Positions 1 through 9,949 of a DNA stretch of 55,946 bases are shown one piece after another (positions within the stretch are counted from its first letter, which is position 1; each line of letters starts with the position of its first letter). The position numbers were made by a program, and so were the translations under genes. The stretch comes from a virus. Where the stretch lies: positions 1 through 55,946 of IMG/VR virus record IMGVR_UViG_3300008258_000011. One strand, 5' to 3'. The notes beneath the pieces are model-generated. The model saw only the letters and a list, made by a program, of their open reading frames with translations. It did no database searches and was not told the DNA's origin.

Positions 1-1231
1 CTTTGGTATATTTAACTGAACGTAGTTGTAATACAGTATCTAATCCATAAGAACTATCTATGATATTAGTTTTTAATCTAACGTCTGAAGATGTTTGGAA
101 ACCTGTAGCAGATACTGCACCACTAAATGTTCCAGTAGTATGAGTAGCTGGACCACCTGATATACCTAAAGTAGAGGAGATTAAATTTCTAATAGTAGTT
201 GATCCAGTGGTAGCACCAATAGAAATAGTAGTTGCAGCTTGACCAAAGTTAATAGTAGTAGCAGTTACGTTGAACACGTTCTGAGTAGTTTGTGTTCCAA
301 CAAGTGTACCAGTATAATCTTTTAAGTTTGTTCTGTTCCATTGACCAACTTGTTGAGCAGCATTACCAGCTGAATTTTCTGCAAAGAAATCTAAATCACC
401 ATTTGAATTAGTTGGTGAAGTTTCCGCAACAATATAGGTAAACCCATCTACAGATTTAACACCACCAAGAGATGCCCACGCTCCAGCAGAATATCCCTCA
501 AACGTAGTCTGGGATGAGTTATAACGAATCATACCAGTCGCAGGAGATGCTGGACGTTGTGCAGTAGTACCAACTGGTAATGTCCAGTGACTAGTACCAG
601 TAGCTTTAAGTATATCTAAACCATCAACAGTAGTAATTGTACCACCAAGAGAAACAGTAGTAGAACCAATAGTAACCGCACCAGCTGCCCAAGTAGGAGA
701 ATAACCAGCACCTGCTGATTTTAAGAATGTACCTTCTGGACCAGCAGTAATGAAAGAAGAAAGTCCTGTATCAGCTTGAATAACTAACTGACCAGCAGAA
801 CCACCAGCAATGTTGGTAGCAGTTGCGGCTAAGGTTGATGAACCTGCAGAGATAGATGATGTTGGAACCCATGTTGGAGAATTAAGACCACCAGAAACTA
901 AAATTTGACCAGAAGTACCTGCTGCACTAAGCCCAAGACCATTGGCAGTTGAATAAACCACCGCACCAGCAACAGCATTAAGTGCAGATCCAGTTCCACC
1001 ATACGCTAAACCAACAGCATTTCCTTGCCAAACAGAACCAGTACTAAATGTTTTATTTAACGCTGTCTGGGAAGAAGTGTTGTTAAGCATAGTGGAACCA
1101 CCACCAGCAGTAGTTCCATCATGTAGACGAATGGTTTTAAGATCAGTGTCAACGGAAATCTCACCAGCTGCGCCAGTGAACGCATTGTTCTGAGTAGTGG
1201 TTCCTCGTCTAAATTGTACTTGGGTTGACAT
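1..1231 (-). CDS. Tail fibre protein with S74 chaperone domain (3' end cut by window)
   Basis: The frame is open from the ATG at 1231 to the window edge, about 410 residues, so the C-terminus is missing. An AGAGGA ribosome-binding site precedes the start. The N-terminus (MSTQVQFRRGTT, then AGEISVDTDLKTIRLHDG) is typical of phage fibre proteins. The middle is low-complexity Gly/Ser/Thr/Ala. The last visible part (SSDVRLKTNI) matches the start of a peptidase S74 intramolecular chaperone, a family in which the Ser is the usual self-cleavage point. The chaperone would assist trimerisation and then be released. It sits downstream of other fibre genes, so it probably belongs to the host-recognition apparatus. 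Receptor specificity cannot be read from the sequence. Confidence 0.8.
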   Translation of the reverse strand, partial: MSTQVQFRRGTTTQNNAFTGAAGEISVDTDLKTIRLHDGTTAGGGSTMLNNTSSQTALNKTFSTGSVWQGNAVGLAYGGTGSALNAVAGAVVYSTANGLGLSAAGTSGQILVSGGLNSPTWVPTSSISAGSSTLAATATNIAGGSAGQLVIQADTGLSSFITAGPEGTFLKSAGAGYSPTWAAGAVTIGSTTVSLGGTITTVDGLDILKATGTSHWTLPVGTTAQRPASPATGMIRYNSSQTTFEGYSAGAWASLGGVKSVDGFTYIVAETSPTNSNGDLDFFAENSAGNAAQQVGQWNRTNLKDYTGTLVGTQTTQNVFNVTATTINFGQAATTISIGATTGSTTIRNLISSTLGISGGPATHTTGTFSGAVSATGFQTSSDVRLKTNIIDSSYGLDTVLQLRSVKYTK

Positions 1232-1254
1232 AATTTTCCTCTAATTTGATATAT

Positions 1255-3912
1255 TTAGGCTTGTGCTTCTGACCAGAATAAGTTTACGTTTACACTAGCA
1301 GCAGTTGCTGTTAGGTTTTTAACTACAACTGCCAAGACGTCTGGACCATCTGGGTAGTTTGAATATCCACCAATTGCTGAATTGGTTAATTCTTTAAGGT
1401 TTGACAAGTCAATCTCGGAGAATCCTGCAGGCTGACCTAGCGTTGAAAAGTTTTGTTCACCTGGAGTAGCAGCAACGCTACTGCTTGTGGAAATTTGAGC
1501 AAAAGATGGTTGTGAACCCAATGCAACAGTATTAACTGCAGACCATGTTAGGGTAGAAGCATCAATATTGCCTGGATTTAAAATTCCGTAAACTTGAACA
1601 GATCTATCCGATTGAACTTGAAGTCTCTGCAGTAACAATTGTGCACGATTGATAAGATCTCTATCGCCAAAGTTTCCTGCAATTGAGTTGGAAACTGAAG
1701 GAGCTAAACGCAAGAAAAATACAGTTTTTGAAGCATTTGCAGATATTGAGTTTTCTGTTGCTGCATAGTTAAAGTAGTAACCACGATCAGTATCAAAGTT
1801 ACCATCCATAATATAAGAAGAACCCCAGTGATTGATAATTGGTGAACATGTGCACGTAATTAGTGTAACAGAATTAAATCCATTACCAACTAAGTGAACT
1901 GCTGCAGGTCCACCTGAAAAGTTTTTATTTGAACCACCGATAAACATAGTGAACGTAGATGCTCTGGTACATCCAGTTAAAGTATTACCAGCTTTACCTG
2001 TGTACGTAATATATTCGTTTTCCACCAGAACTACACCACCAGTAGAAGGGAATCTACGTGCATCGTGCAATACTATTGTATCTTGAGTGCTGGTCATTGT
2101 TGCTGCAAGGCGATCTCTTGCAGATTCATTAATAGCTTGGTAACGAACAGCAGTGTTGGCTGTACGCATATACGCTTCATCGTTAATATTATTTTGTTTC
2201 ATTCGGTGAACTAAAATCATATTACCGTCACCACCACGGCACATAAAGTCAATAAAACCAGCACCATACCAAGAGAATGAGATACCCAACATTTGCATCT
2301 TGTTTATATTGATTGCGTATCCAGATATTCCAGAACCATCAATTTTATCTACGTTAAATTCTGATTGAGGTACACGCTGATCTAGAACTGAAGCAATTTT
2401 AATACCACTAGAAGCATTAACACCACGATACTCTGGATTAATACTCATTGAATTATCGTCCATAACGCCACCAACACGATAAGTCATTCCTCGAATGACA
2501 ATACTATCACCAACTTTTAATTGTTGTGTAAAGCGACATCCATTACCAGTTACCATCTGTGATCCAGGTGTAACATTAACAAACCCTGATAATTGATAAG
2601 TGGCAGAGCGTTTAACTACTGCTAGTTCTTGACCATCAAATTCCCAAAATAATCCGTTTTGATCATCGAATGGACCGCATCGAGTACTGGCACCAACCCA
2701 GTTCTTAACCGTAACACGTGGTAAGTTTGTAATAACTGCCGTTGTGCTGCCCAATATAGTGGTAGCATTAACTGTAAATGTAGATTCATTAACAATACTA
2801 CCTACACCGTAAATACCATTGTACCCAGTAGTAACTACACCTGCAATTTGAATAGTGGCACCTGCTTGTAGACCATGGTCAATTTCAGTGGAAACTGTAA
2901 TAATAGATCCAACAGCAGTTGAATTTGCAGAAATTTGATCTAAGTTAATAACAGGATTAAATAAAATACCTGATGTCCAAAGAATACCTTTACCAGACTG
3001 GTAACGCATATACTTTTTAGTTTGACGTGATACTGAAGCACCATGAGAAGGTAGGAATGTACCAATGTTGATACCACCGTCAAATGGTCTGTGCTGAACG
3101 TAAGCATCTGAACGAGTAAAGGTTGATGCCACAATACCAGCTGGAGCAACTGCACCACCAACACGTGCCGTAAAGGTAAAGGTAGTTGTTGAAGGAACAG
3201 ACTCAACGAAAAAGTTACCACCCATTAGTGTATGGTTTACGCCACTAGATGTAACAATATTAACTAGGGGACATCCTGCAACCAAACCATGTGGTGCAGA
3301 ACAAGTAACAGTAATAATAGATGGGGATTGATTGTTAGAAGAATACCCTGTAATTGGTAGGCTTGATCCTGTATAAAAACCACCACGTCTAGCATAAGTT
3401 GATTGGTTAAACACGGAAGTTCCATTTACACCAACGATACCTTTTGCGAAAAACGTAAAGCTAGTATCATTTGGTACACTGGAAATAACAAACGCACCTT
3501 CAGCACGTGCAGCATTGGATACACCAGCACAACCGAATATAATTACTGGTTGTGCAACTGTCATACCGTGCGGTGATGAGCAAGTTACTGTCATAATGGA
3601 TGGATTACCACCATCTGACGTAATATTAGTCATAAACAAGTCAAGACCTGGTTTTTCGTAAATACCTGGGATACCACGAATATCAGAATAGTTCTGCCAC
3701 TTGGTTGGTTGCAAACCATACTCAAAGTCAGCATCAATTAATGCTTGAGGCATTGCAACACGTTGACGTTCAATAGCATCAACACCAAAAGCGTATGGAC
3801 GAACAATATTACCCGCCAGTAAACGTAGTATCAAACGCATCGTACGTAATACTACCATTCTTGGTTGGATCGCCAAGAGCGTAGATATTAGTTTGTTGAG
3901 TTTTGTTGGCAA
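1255..3912 (-). CDS. Tail/structural protein, main (C-terminal) part, out of frame with its N-terminus
   Basis: This is the long part of a virion protein related to marine T4-like structural proteins. Residues 1-33 of the open frame look like noise. Recognisable sequence begins near 3811 with NIVRPYAFGVDAIER, followed by ALIDADFEYGLQPTKWQNY, a block I know from cyanophage tail proteins. Two similar repeats with the motif PSIMTVTCSSPHG or PSIITVTCSAPHG follow, then a third related repeat around VGSIITVSTEIDHGL. The natural N-terminus lies in another frame at 3809-4015. The full product would be about 919 residues. A +1 shift, a sequence error or a deletion must explain the break. It is probably a fibre or baseplate-periphery protein. 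Confidence 0.75.
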   Translation of the reverse strand: MPTKLNKLISTLLAIQPRMVVLRTMRLILRLLAGNIVRPYAFGVDAIERQRVAMPQALIDADFEYGLQPTKWQNYSDIRGIPGIYEKPGLDLFMTNITSDGGNPSIMTVTCSSPHGMTVAQPVIIFGCAGVSNAARAEGAFVISSVPNDTSFTFFAKGIVGVNGTSVFNQSTYARRGGFYTGSSLPITGYSSNNQSPSIITVTCSAPHGLVAGCPLVNIVTSSGVNHTLMGGNFFVESVPSTTTFTFTARVGGAVAPAGIVASTFTRSDAYVQHRPFDGGINIGTFLPSHGASVSRQTKKYMRYQSGKGILWTSGILFNPVINLDQISANSTAVGSIITVSTEIDHGLQAGATIQIAGVVTTGYNGIYGVGSIVNESTFTVNATTILGSTTAVITNLPRVTVKNWVGASTRCGPFDDQNGLFWEFDGQELAVVKRSATYQLSGFVNVTPGSQMVTGNGCRFTQQLKVGDSIVIRGMTYRVGGVMDDNSMSINPEYRGVNASSGIKIASVLDQRVPQSEFNVDKIDGSGISGYAININKMQMLGISFSWYGAGFIDFMCRGGDGNMILVHRMKQNNINDEAYMRTANTAVRYQAINESARDRLAATMTSTQDTIVLHDARRFPSTGGVVLVENEYITYTGKAGNTLTGCTRASTFTMFIGGSNKNFSGGPAAVHLVGNGFNSVTLITCTCSPIINHWGSSYIMDGNFDTDRGYYFNYAATENSISANASKTVFFLRLAPSVSNSIAGNFGDRDLINRAQLLLQRLQVQSDRSVQVYGILNPGNIDASTLTWSAVNTVALGSQPSFAQISTSSSVAATPGEQNFSTLGQPAGFSEIDLSNLKELTNSAIGGYSNYPDGPDVLAVVVKNLTATAASVNVNLFWSEAQA

Positions 3913-4015
3913 TAATTAACAGCTGAGTTAAATCAACCTTGCCTGGAAACTTTACTGTGCCAAGTCCTGGAGCATTTGGTGTAAATATGTACTTTTCAAT
4001 TAGCTGACGTGCCAT
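3809..4015 (-). CDS. N-terminal part of the same tail protein, ends at a TAA in a +1 frameshift context
   Basis: This 68-residue frame starts at an ATG preceded by AAGGAT. It begins MARQLIEKYIFTPNAPG, the usual start of the marine T4-like structural protein whose remainder lies in the +1 frame at 1255-3811. It ends GGC GGG TAA T. Skipping one G would continue directly into GGT AAT ATT GTT and so into the conserved NIVRPYAFG block. From memory, cyanophage relatives carry about 25-30 extra residues between these two blocks, so a small deletion with loss of frame is possible as well as recoding. Confidence 0.65.
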   Translation of the reverse strand: MARQLIEKYIFTPNAPGLGTVKFPGKVDLTQLLIIANKTQQTNIYALGDPTKNGSITYDAFDTTFTGG

Positions 4016-4024
4016 CGTGTATCC

Positions 4025-7000
4025 TTAGAATCCAAAAATAATCGAATAACCAATATAGTCAGATTTGACTGATTGGTCAATATTGTTTAACGAGATAATA
4101 CCTGTAAAACTTAGAACCCCTAAATCGTAAATGCTGTATGCAATCTCGGCAACACTGCCTAAATTTTCTTGAATGTTTACTACAGAATCATAAACAAATC
4201 CAAGATCTGCTTGCGAAGTTGCAAAAACAGCAGAAGCAACTACAGCATTTGACTCAGCATTAATCCAAGCTGAACCTGTGTATGTTAGAACTTGTTGGGG
4301 TTGTGCATTATTTATAGAAACGTCTGTTAGCGTAACTAGCGATGCTGTTGGTGCACCTGTCCAAGTAAGTCCAGTTGGACCACGTGCAAGAAATTGTCCA
4401 TTATTACCTGTGTTGCCATTAATTGAAAACAAGGTAGTTGATGTTAGTCCTACTGTTCCTGTAAGACTAGGACTAGTAAGAGTTTTGTTTGTAAGAGTTT
4501 CAGTACCAGCTAGAGTGACTAGTGTATGAGCACCACCACCGATTGGAATAACTGTAGTATTAGTGCTATGACTAAACACTATACCAGAAGCATGCGTTTG
4601 CATACTAGTCTGATTTAAGAATAGACTCGATCCAGAAAGGTACAGATCTTTAAATTTGTATGCAGCAGAACCTAGATCATAAGTTGCATCAGCACTTGGA
4701 ATTAAACTGCCAGATATTGCAGCACCAGCAATTGTTTTATTTGTTAATGTTTGTGTGCCAGTTAACGTGACTACATTAGAATCAATTGCAATCGTTACAG
4801 CACTACCACCATTAAACGATGTACCACTTAATCCAGTACCAATTGTTAAAGAATTAGTTGTATTTGCAGTAACAGTAATATCAGCTGACCCATTAAATGA
4901 TACACCATTAATAGTTCTAGCAGTTGTTAATGTTGCTGCTGACCCTGCTGTCGTTGCTGATGCAACTGATTTAACGGAGTCCGCAGTATTGTCTACGTTG
5001 CCTAATCCAACATCAGCCTTAACGAGAGTAACTACACCTGTTTTACCAGCTACGCTATCAACTGCACCTGATGTTATAAAGATGTATGCTGAACCTGACC
5101 ATCGATAAGTTTTATTAGTATCTAATGCAACATAAATCTTACCAGTTTCGCCTGTTACTGGGAATGTTGCTAAGTTTGTATATTCTAATACATCATCCAC
5201 ATATGACGGAAGATATGTAGAAGAAATTTTAGAAGTAGCATCAAGTGGCGCAACACCATTGGCAGCACCAATTAATGAAGATGCTATTCTTGCCGTAGAG
5301 TCTACAGCATTGATTGTTATATCGGCAGAACCATTAAATGATACGCCATTAATGTTCCGAGCAGTTTGTAGAGTGGTCGCAGTAGATGCGTTACCAGTTA
5401 AATCACCAGTAAAACTCGTTGATGATACAGAAGTTAGACCAGCGATAGTAGTGCTAGAAGCACCAAGTGCTATTGCAGTAGAACCAATAGTGACAGAACT
5501 ATTCGCCAAGTTTGCATTAGTGATACCTGCAGTACCAGAAAGATTAGCATTAGTTAATCCACTGATAGTATTAGAACCAGCAGCGATTGTTTTATTCGTT
5601 AAAGTCTGTGTGCCAGTTAGAGTAGCAACAGTTGAATCAATTGCAATAGTTACTGCAGCAGAACCATTAAATGATGTTCCAGATAAACCAGTGCCGATAG
5701 TTAGAGCATTTGTTAGCGTATCGGCAGTACCAGCTGTAGCCACATTTAAATTTGCTACACGAGTTGTAGAGGTAACAGCTAATGGTGCTGTACCTGTTGC
5801 TACAGTAGATGTTAATTGCCCTGCTACTGATAACGATCCTGTTAAAGTGCGAACTGTAGAAGTTGTAACAATTTCAGTTAGCGATGTAGTATCTATTGGA
5901 GTAAGAGCACTAACTTGCTGTAAATAATTATAATTGCCACGCTCTTGAACTTTTAAAGACCATCCAATATTTTGAATTATGCTTGTGGAAGAGTAACCTA
6001 TTACAACGAGACCAGTTGCAGTATTTTCATAAACACGAACACGAATTATTTGCCCAAGATTTGTTATTTCTTCTTCGAATAACTGAAATGATTTAGAAGG
6101 AAGTGTATTTGATCGTATATGTAAAACAAATCTAGTAACACCACTCGTTGATCCAGTAGCACTTCGAATTTCGCCTATAATTGAAATGTTATGAGAGTCA
6201 CCATTAAGAGTAAGTCTACCTATTTCTTGAGGTAATGTTGGGGTATGTGTAGTGCTAAATCCAGAAGCATAATCTCGAACAAATGTATTTGGACCACCAG
6301 TAAGAATTTGTCCTGGAGCTGCAAGTATATTATTAACAGTAGTTGTGCTAGAAGCACCAGAAACTGCAGAGCCAATAGCAATATTGGTAGTAGAACCTGA
6401 TAAACCAGATGTACCAATGTTTAGTGTCTTGGTAGAACCTGATGCAGTTGCACCAGCTTGGATATTAGTTGTTTGGCTTACTGTGGATTGACCAAAGGTC
6501 ATTGTTCCAGTTCCGCTTGCACCACCTAAAGTTAATAAACCCGTTGTTAATGCAGACGCAGTAATACTTGCTGTTGTATTGTGAAAAATAACTGTGGTAT
6601 TAAAACCAACAGCACCATTAAAAGTTCCACCAGCAGTTCCCATTAAAGTAGTATCTGCATTTGGTAGCTGTAAAGTTCTAGTTGTGCCAGCAGTAATTCC
6701 ACTTAATTGAAACTGTGCTTGTTTTGTAGGATCAGCATCGTCTCGTAAAGTAAATGCTGTATCGGTAACTATTAGCGTAGGGTTTGTGTTTAAAACTACA
6801 GAACCTGTTCCAGTAACCGCAGCAAATTCAGTATATTCTGGATCCCAATCTGCTGCTGTAGTTAATGTAGTGCCAATACACATACATGTAATAGTAGTTC
6901 CTGGAATTACAGTCGCAACTAGATTTCCACCAGAAGAGTTTACTGTTAAATTATGTCCAGGAGTAGCAGAATTTTCAATCGTATAAGAAACACCAGCTGA

Positions 7001-7366
7001 TAGAGTACTAGTAACAGGAAGAATAACTGTGTGTATGTTATTACCTGTAAATCTTTGATAGTGATTGCTACCAGCATGCAATAGGGTAATTCCACCAGCA
7101 GCAACAGTAGAAGTATAGCCAGTCTTAATGTTATCAATTGCTGGAAAGGTAAGCGTTTTGTTGGTTAGGGTTTGTGTACCAGTTAAGGTAACATATGAAG
7201 ACGTGTCTGCCGTAGCAGAAGAGAAGGATTGTACTGCATTGGAAGAATTTTTGAAATACAGTTTACCGTCAGCATAGTTTAATGCTAATTCACCGTATTC
7301 TAAATCACTGGTCAGCGGAACTTTCGCTACGACCGATGATTTCTTGAGTATAATTTTGTTACTCAT
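4025..7366 (-). CDS. Large low-complexity tail fibre protein
   Basis: A 1113-residue fibre-like protein. The N-terminus (KIILKKSSVVAKVPLTSDLE, GELALNYADGKLYFKN) is the fibre attachment motif shared with many phage fibres. The rest is rich in Thr, Ser, Ala, Gly and Asn and carries repeated modules such as LTGTQTLTNKT (several copies), IGTGLSGTSFNGSAAVTIAI and NGVSFNGSADITI. This suggests a trimeric beta-structured shaft grown by module duplication. There is no Cys-rich part and no S74 domain. A late promoter (7419-7426) and a hairpin (7389-7408) lie just upstream, so it is probably expressed late. It is likely a receptor-binding or side fibre; the receptor is unknown. Confidence 0.78.
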   Translation of the reverse strand: MSNKIILKKSSVVAKVPLTSDLEYGELALNYADGKLYFKNSSNAVQSFSSATADTSSYVTLTGTQTLTNKTLTFPAIDNIKTGYTSTVAAGGITLLHAGSNHYQRFTGNNIHTVILPVTSTLSAGVSYTIENSATPGHNLTVNSSGGNLVATVIPGTTITCMCIGTTLTTAADWDPEYTEFAAVTGTGSVVLNTNPTLIVTDTAFTLRDDADPTKQAQFQLSGITAGTTRTLQLPNADTTLMGTAGGTFNGAVGFNTTVIFHNTTASITASALTTGLLTLGGASGTGTMTFGQSTVSQTTNIQAGATASGSTKTLNIGTSGLSGSTTNIAIGSAVSGASSTTTVNNILAAPGQILTGGPNTFVRDYASGFSTTHTPTLPQEIGRLTLNGDSHNISIIGEIRSATGSTSGVTRFVLHIRSNTLPSKSFQLFEEEITNLGQIIRVRVYENTATGLVVIGYSSTSIIQNIGWSLKVQERGNYNYLQQVSALTPIDTTSLTEIVTTSTVRTLTGSLSVAGQLTSTVATGTAPLAVTSTTRVANLNVATAGTADTLTNALTIGTGLSGTSFNGSAAVTIAIDSTVATLTGTQTLTNKTIAAGSNTISGLTNANLSGTAGITNANLANSSVTIGSTAIALGASSTTIAGLTSVSSTSFTGDLTGNASTATTLQTARNINGVSFNGSADITINAVDSTARIASSLIGAANGVAPLDATSKISSTYLPSYVDDVLEYTNLATFPVTGETGKIYVALDTNKTYRWSGSAYIFITSGAVDSVAGKTGVVTLVKADVGLGNVDNTADSVKSVASATTAGSAATLTTARTINGVSFNGSADITVTANTTNSLTIGTGLSGTSFNGGSAVTIAIDSNVVTLTGTQTLTNKTIAGAAISGSLIPSADATYDLGSAAYKFKDLYLSGSSLFLNQTSMQTHASGIVFSHSTNTTVIPIGGGAHTLVTLAGTETLTNKTLTSPSLTGTVGLTSTTLFSINGNTGNNGQFLARGPTGLTWTGAPTASLVTLTDVSINNAQPQQVLTYTGSAWINAESNAVVASAVFATSQADLGFVYDSVVNIQENLGSVAEIAYSIYDLGVLSFTGIISLNNIDQSVKSDYIGYSIIFGF

Positions 7367-7388
7367 TCATCTTCCTAAAAAGGTTAAA

Positions 7389-7408
7389 GCTGGGGTAAGA
7401 ACCCCAGC
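7389..7408 (-). terminator. Hairpin GCTGGGG / CCCCAGC between fibre genes
   Basis: A 7-bp GC-rich stem with a 6-nt loop, followed on the minus strand by TTTAACCTTTTT. It lies between the 834- and 1113-residue fibre genes, just downstream of the late box at 7419-7426. Confidence 0.7.
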
Positions 7409-7418
7409 CGACTAATTC

Positions 7419-7426
7419 TATTTAGT
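7419..7426 (-). promoter_or_regulatory. Late promoter ACTAAATA before the 1113-residue fibre gene
   Basis: TAAATA-core late box ending 11 nt before the hairpin at 7389-7408. Transcription would start nearly at the hairpin, giving the fibre mRNA a structured 5' end. Confidence 0.55.
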
Positions 7427-7432
7427 CAATAT

Positions 7433-9937
7433 TTAATACGTTCCACCATCGATGTTGAAACCATCGAGAGTAGAAGTTGCTGCTCCAGCACCAGTAATGT
7501 TAGTGCCAATAAACATTGCTTTAGCAACAGATAAACCACCAGAAAGAACCAACGCTCCATTACCAACAGCAGAAGTATCAGTAGTGCTAGTGAATGTTAC
7601 TGCACCATTTGCAGCTAAGGTTGTAAACGCACCTGTAGATCTAGTTGTAGCACCAATTGGTGTATTATCAATAGAACCACCAGTAACCACTGCACCTTGG
7701 ATAGTCTTATTGGTTAATGTCTCGGAACCAGCTAAAGTAGAAAGAGTTCCAGTAGTAGGTAATGTTAATGCAGTGTTAGCAGTTGCAGTTAATGCAGTAG
7801 TGAACGCACCAATAGTACTTAAACTACCACCAAGAGTAATAGTCTTACCAGAATTGTTAACACCTGTACCACCATATTGACCAGCAACAATAGTGCCTTG
7901 CCAAGTACCAGAACTAATAGTACCAAGAGTAGTGATTGAAGTTTGACCAACGTAAGTTGATGCAATATCAACGCTATCAGGATTTACTGTAATTCTATTA
8001 GCAGTACCAATAACATTAAACTCTGTACCAGAAATTGTTAAACCAGCACCAGCAGTAAATGTACCAGTACCAGAGAACTGTTGCCAAATAACAGTGTCTG
8101 TACCAACAGTTAGTACTTCAAATGTCTGAACCCAACCAGTATTTCCGTATGTAGTACCTTGTTCAACGAAAGTAAAGTCACCACCACCAATTTCAGCAGC
8201 AGTATCAAAGTCAGAAGCACGAGTAAGTACTGTTGCACTAGTACGAACATACATACCATTATGTGCTTGGGTTGCTTCATTCTTAACAAGGATACGATCG
8301 CCATTGACAAGTGTAACACCATCAATTGCAGTTAAACCAGCAGAAAGCGTAAGAGTTGCACCAACACCTGCAGTTCCATTGGCGTATGTTACTGAACCAC
8401 CAGAAAGAGTAGCCAATGTTCCTGTTGTTGCTACTTTAGCAGCTTCGTGTACGTGTAGACCTTCAGCAACAGTATCAACATAGTTCTTAGTGGCTGCGTC
8501 TGTTGGATTTACAGGTTCATTTAATCCTGTAAGAATAGAACCAGAAATATCAACTTTACCAGTACCATTTGGGGATAAGATAATATTGCCATTAGTATCT
8601 GTTGAGGTAATTGTATTACCATTAAAGTTTAAATTATCAACTGTTAACTCAGTAACACCAGCGATAGAAGTTGTGGTAGAACCAAGTGTTAAAGTAGAAG
8701 AACCAAGAGTAATAGTTTTAGCAGCAACTGCACCAGCAGTAACAGTAAAATTATTAGTGTCGAAAGATGCTACACCTTTATTTGTTGTAGAAGCGTCTTC
8801 ACCTGCAACAGTAATTGTTGTACCAGAGTGAGTTACATCAATACCTTCGCCACCAAGAATAGAGAAACCATGAGTAGCAGGAGTTAGTGCGCCAGTATCT
8901 GTAGTAACAGTTTTAACAACTGTATCTTTTAATTCTACGGCACCATTTGTTACATTAAAGTCTGCAGTTTCAAAAGACGCAACACCCTTATTTGATGTTG
9001 TAGCATCTTCTGCTGCGATAGTGATTGTATTTGTTGCTGAATTGATAGAAGTATCAATACCTTCACCACCAGCAACAGTTAATGTATCATTGGCCAGAGC
9101 AATAGAATCTGTACCTGTATCAGCTGCAATACCAAGAGTTGTGGTAATTGAAGCAGTTGTTACGCCAGTTAATTGACCTTGGGCATTGACAGTGATAACT
9201 GGAATTGCTGTAGTAGAACCGTATGATCCAGAAGTTACGCCAGTATTAGTAATAGAAACTGTAGATGTATTACTACCGTCATTATTGGTAACAGTAATAC
9301 CAGTTCCGCCAGTAACAGCACCACCAACTGTATCATAGATGTACTCAGCAAGAGTTACAGTAGTACCATCAATATATGGATTGTTAAGAACTAACTTACC
9401 ACTTCCATTTGGTGCTAATGTTAAATCACCATTTGAACCAGTGCTAATAGTTAAAGCACCAGAATCGCTGATGTTTCCACCAAGCCATAAATTTCCTGCA
9501 ATACCAACACCACCAGAAACAACTAATGCACCAGTTGTAGTACTAGTAGACGCATTGCTTGATGTTAAACTAACAATACCAGTTCCATTTGGTGCAAGAA
9601 CTAAGTTTCCATTAGTATCAGTGGTGCTAATAGTATTACCATTTAGCGATAAGTTATCAACTAATAATAGGTCTAATTTAGAATTTGCATCAGTTATAAG
9701 AGCAGAGTTTGCAAGGGTCGCACCTTTTGCGTGATCCAACATATCGGTGAAATATTTACCACCGATAACAATATGGTTAGCAGCATTACCTGAAGTTTCT
9801 GCACCAAAACCAATGTATAAACGATCACCACCATTTGAACCATTGTCTGGTAATGCTGAGTACGCTAATTCACCAGCACCCAGCGTTGCTGGATTTCCAC
9901 TAACTGATGAACGCTTTATGCGAATAATAGATGCCAT
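7433..9937 (-). CDS. Large tail fibre protein
   Basis: An 834-residue fibre protein. It starts MASIIRIKRSSVSGNPATLGAGELAYS, the same kind of N-terminal attachment motif as its neighbours, after a CGGAG ribosome-binding site. The central part alternates GNTISTTDTNGNLVLAPNGTG-type modules with TNKGVASF(E/D)T modules. A block around AATKNYVDTVAEGLHVHEAAK resembles shaft segments of other marine phage fibres. The C-terminus repeats GSETLTNKTIQGAV, a motif shared with the next gene downstream. A late promoter and a stable hairpin follow its stop codon. It is probably part of the distal host-recognition apparatus; the exact position in the particle is unknown. Confidence 0.78.
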   Translation of the reverse strand: MASIIRIKRSSVSGNPATLGAGELAYSALPDNGSNGGDRLYIGFGAETSGNAANHIVIGGKYFTDMLDHAKGATLANSALITDANSKLDLLLVDNLSLNGNTISTTDTNGNLVLAPNGTGIVSLTSSNASTSTTTGALVVSGGVGIAGNLWLGGNISDSGALTISTGSNGDLTLAPNGSGKLVLNNPYIDGTTVTLAEYIYDTVGGAVTGGTGITVTNNDGSNTSTVSITNTGVTSGSYGSTTAIPVITVNAQGQLTGVTTASITTTLGIAADTGTDSIALANDTLTVAGGEGIDTSINSATNTITIAAEDATTSNKGVASFETADFNVTNGAVELKDTVVKTVTTDTGALTPATHGFSILGGEGIDVTHSGTTITVAGEDASTTNKGVASFDTNNFTVTAGAVAAKTITLGSSTLTLGSTTTSIAGVTELTVDNLNFNGNTITSTDTNGNIILSPNGTGKVDISGSILTGLNEPVNPTDAATKNYVDTVAEGLHVHEAAKVATTGTLATLSGGSVTYANGTAGVGATLTLSAGLTAIDGVTLVNGDRILVKNEATQAHNGMYVRTSATVLTRASDFDTAAEIGGGDFTFVEQGTTYGNTGWVQTFEVLTVGTDTVIWQQFSGTGTFTAGAGLTISGTEFNVIGTANRITVNPDSVDIASTYVGQTSITTLGTISSGTWQGTIVAGQYGGTGVNNSGKTITLGGSLSTIGAFTTALTATANTALTLPTTGTLSTLAGSETLTNKTIQGAVVTGGSIDNTPIGATTRSTGAFTTLAANGAVTFTSTTDTSAVGNGALVLSGGLSVAKAMFIGTNITGAGAATSTLDGFNIDGGTY

Positions 9938-9949
9938 CTTATGTCTCCG

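Noticed and set aside
3809-3912. Translational bypassing (T4 gene 60 type) at the tail-protein break
   Set aside because: The take-off would be GGG before TAA, but a matching landing codon in the needed frame lies beyond the conserved block, which would then be lost. A simple +1 shift or an indel explains the data better.
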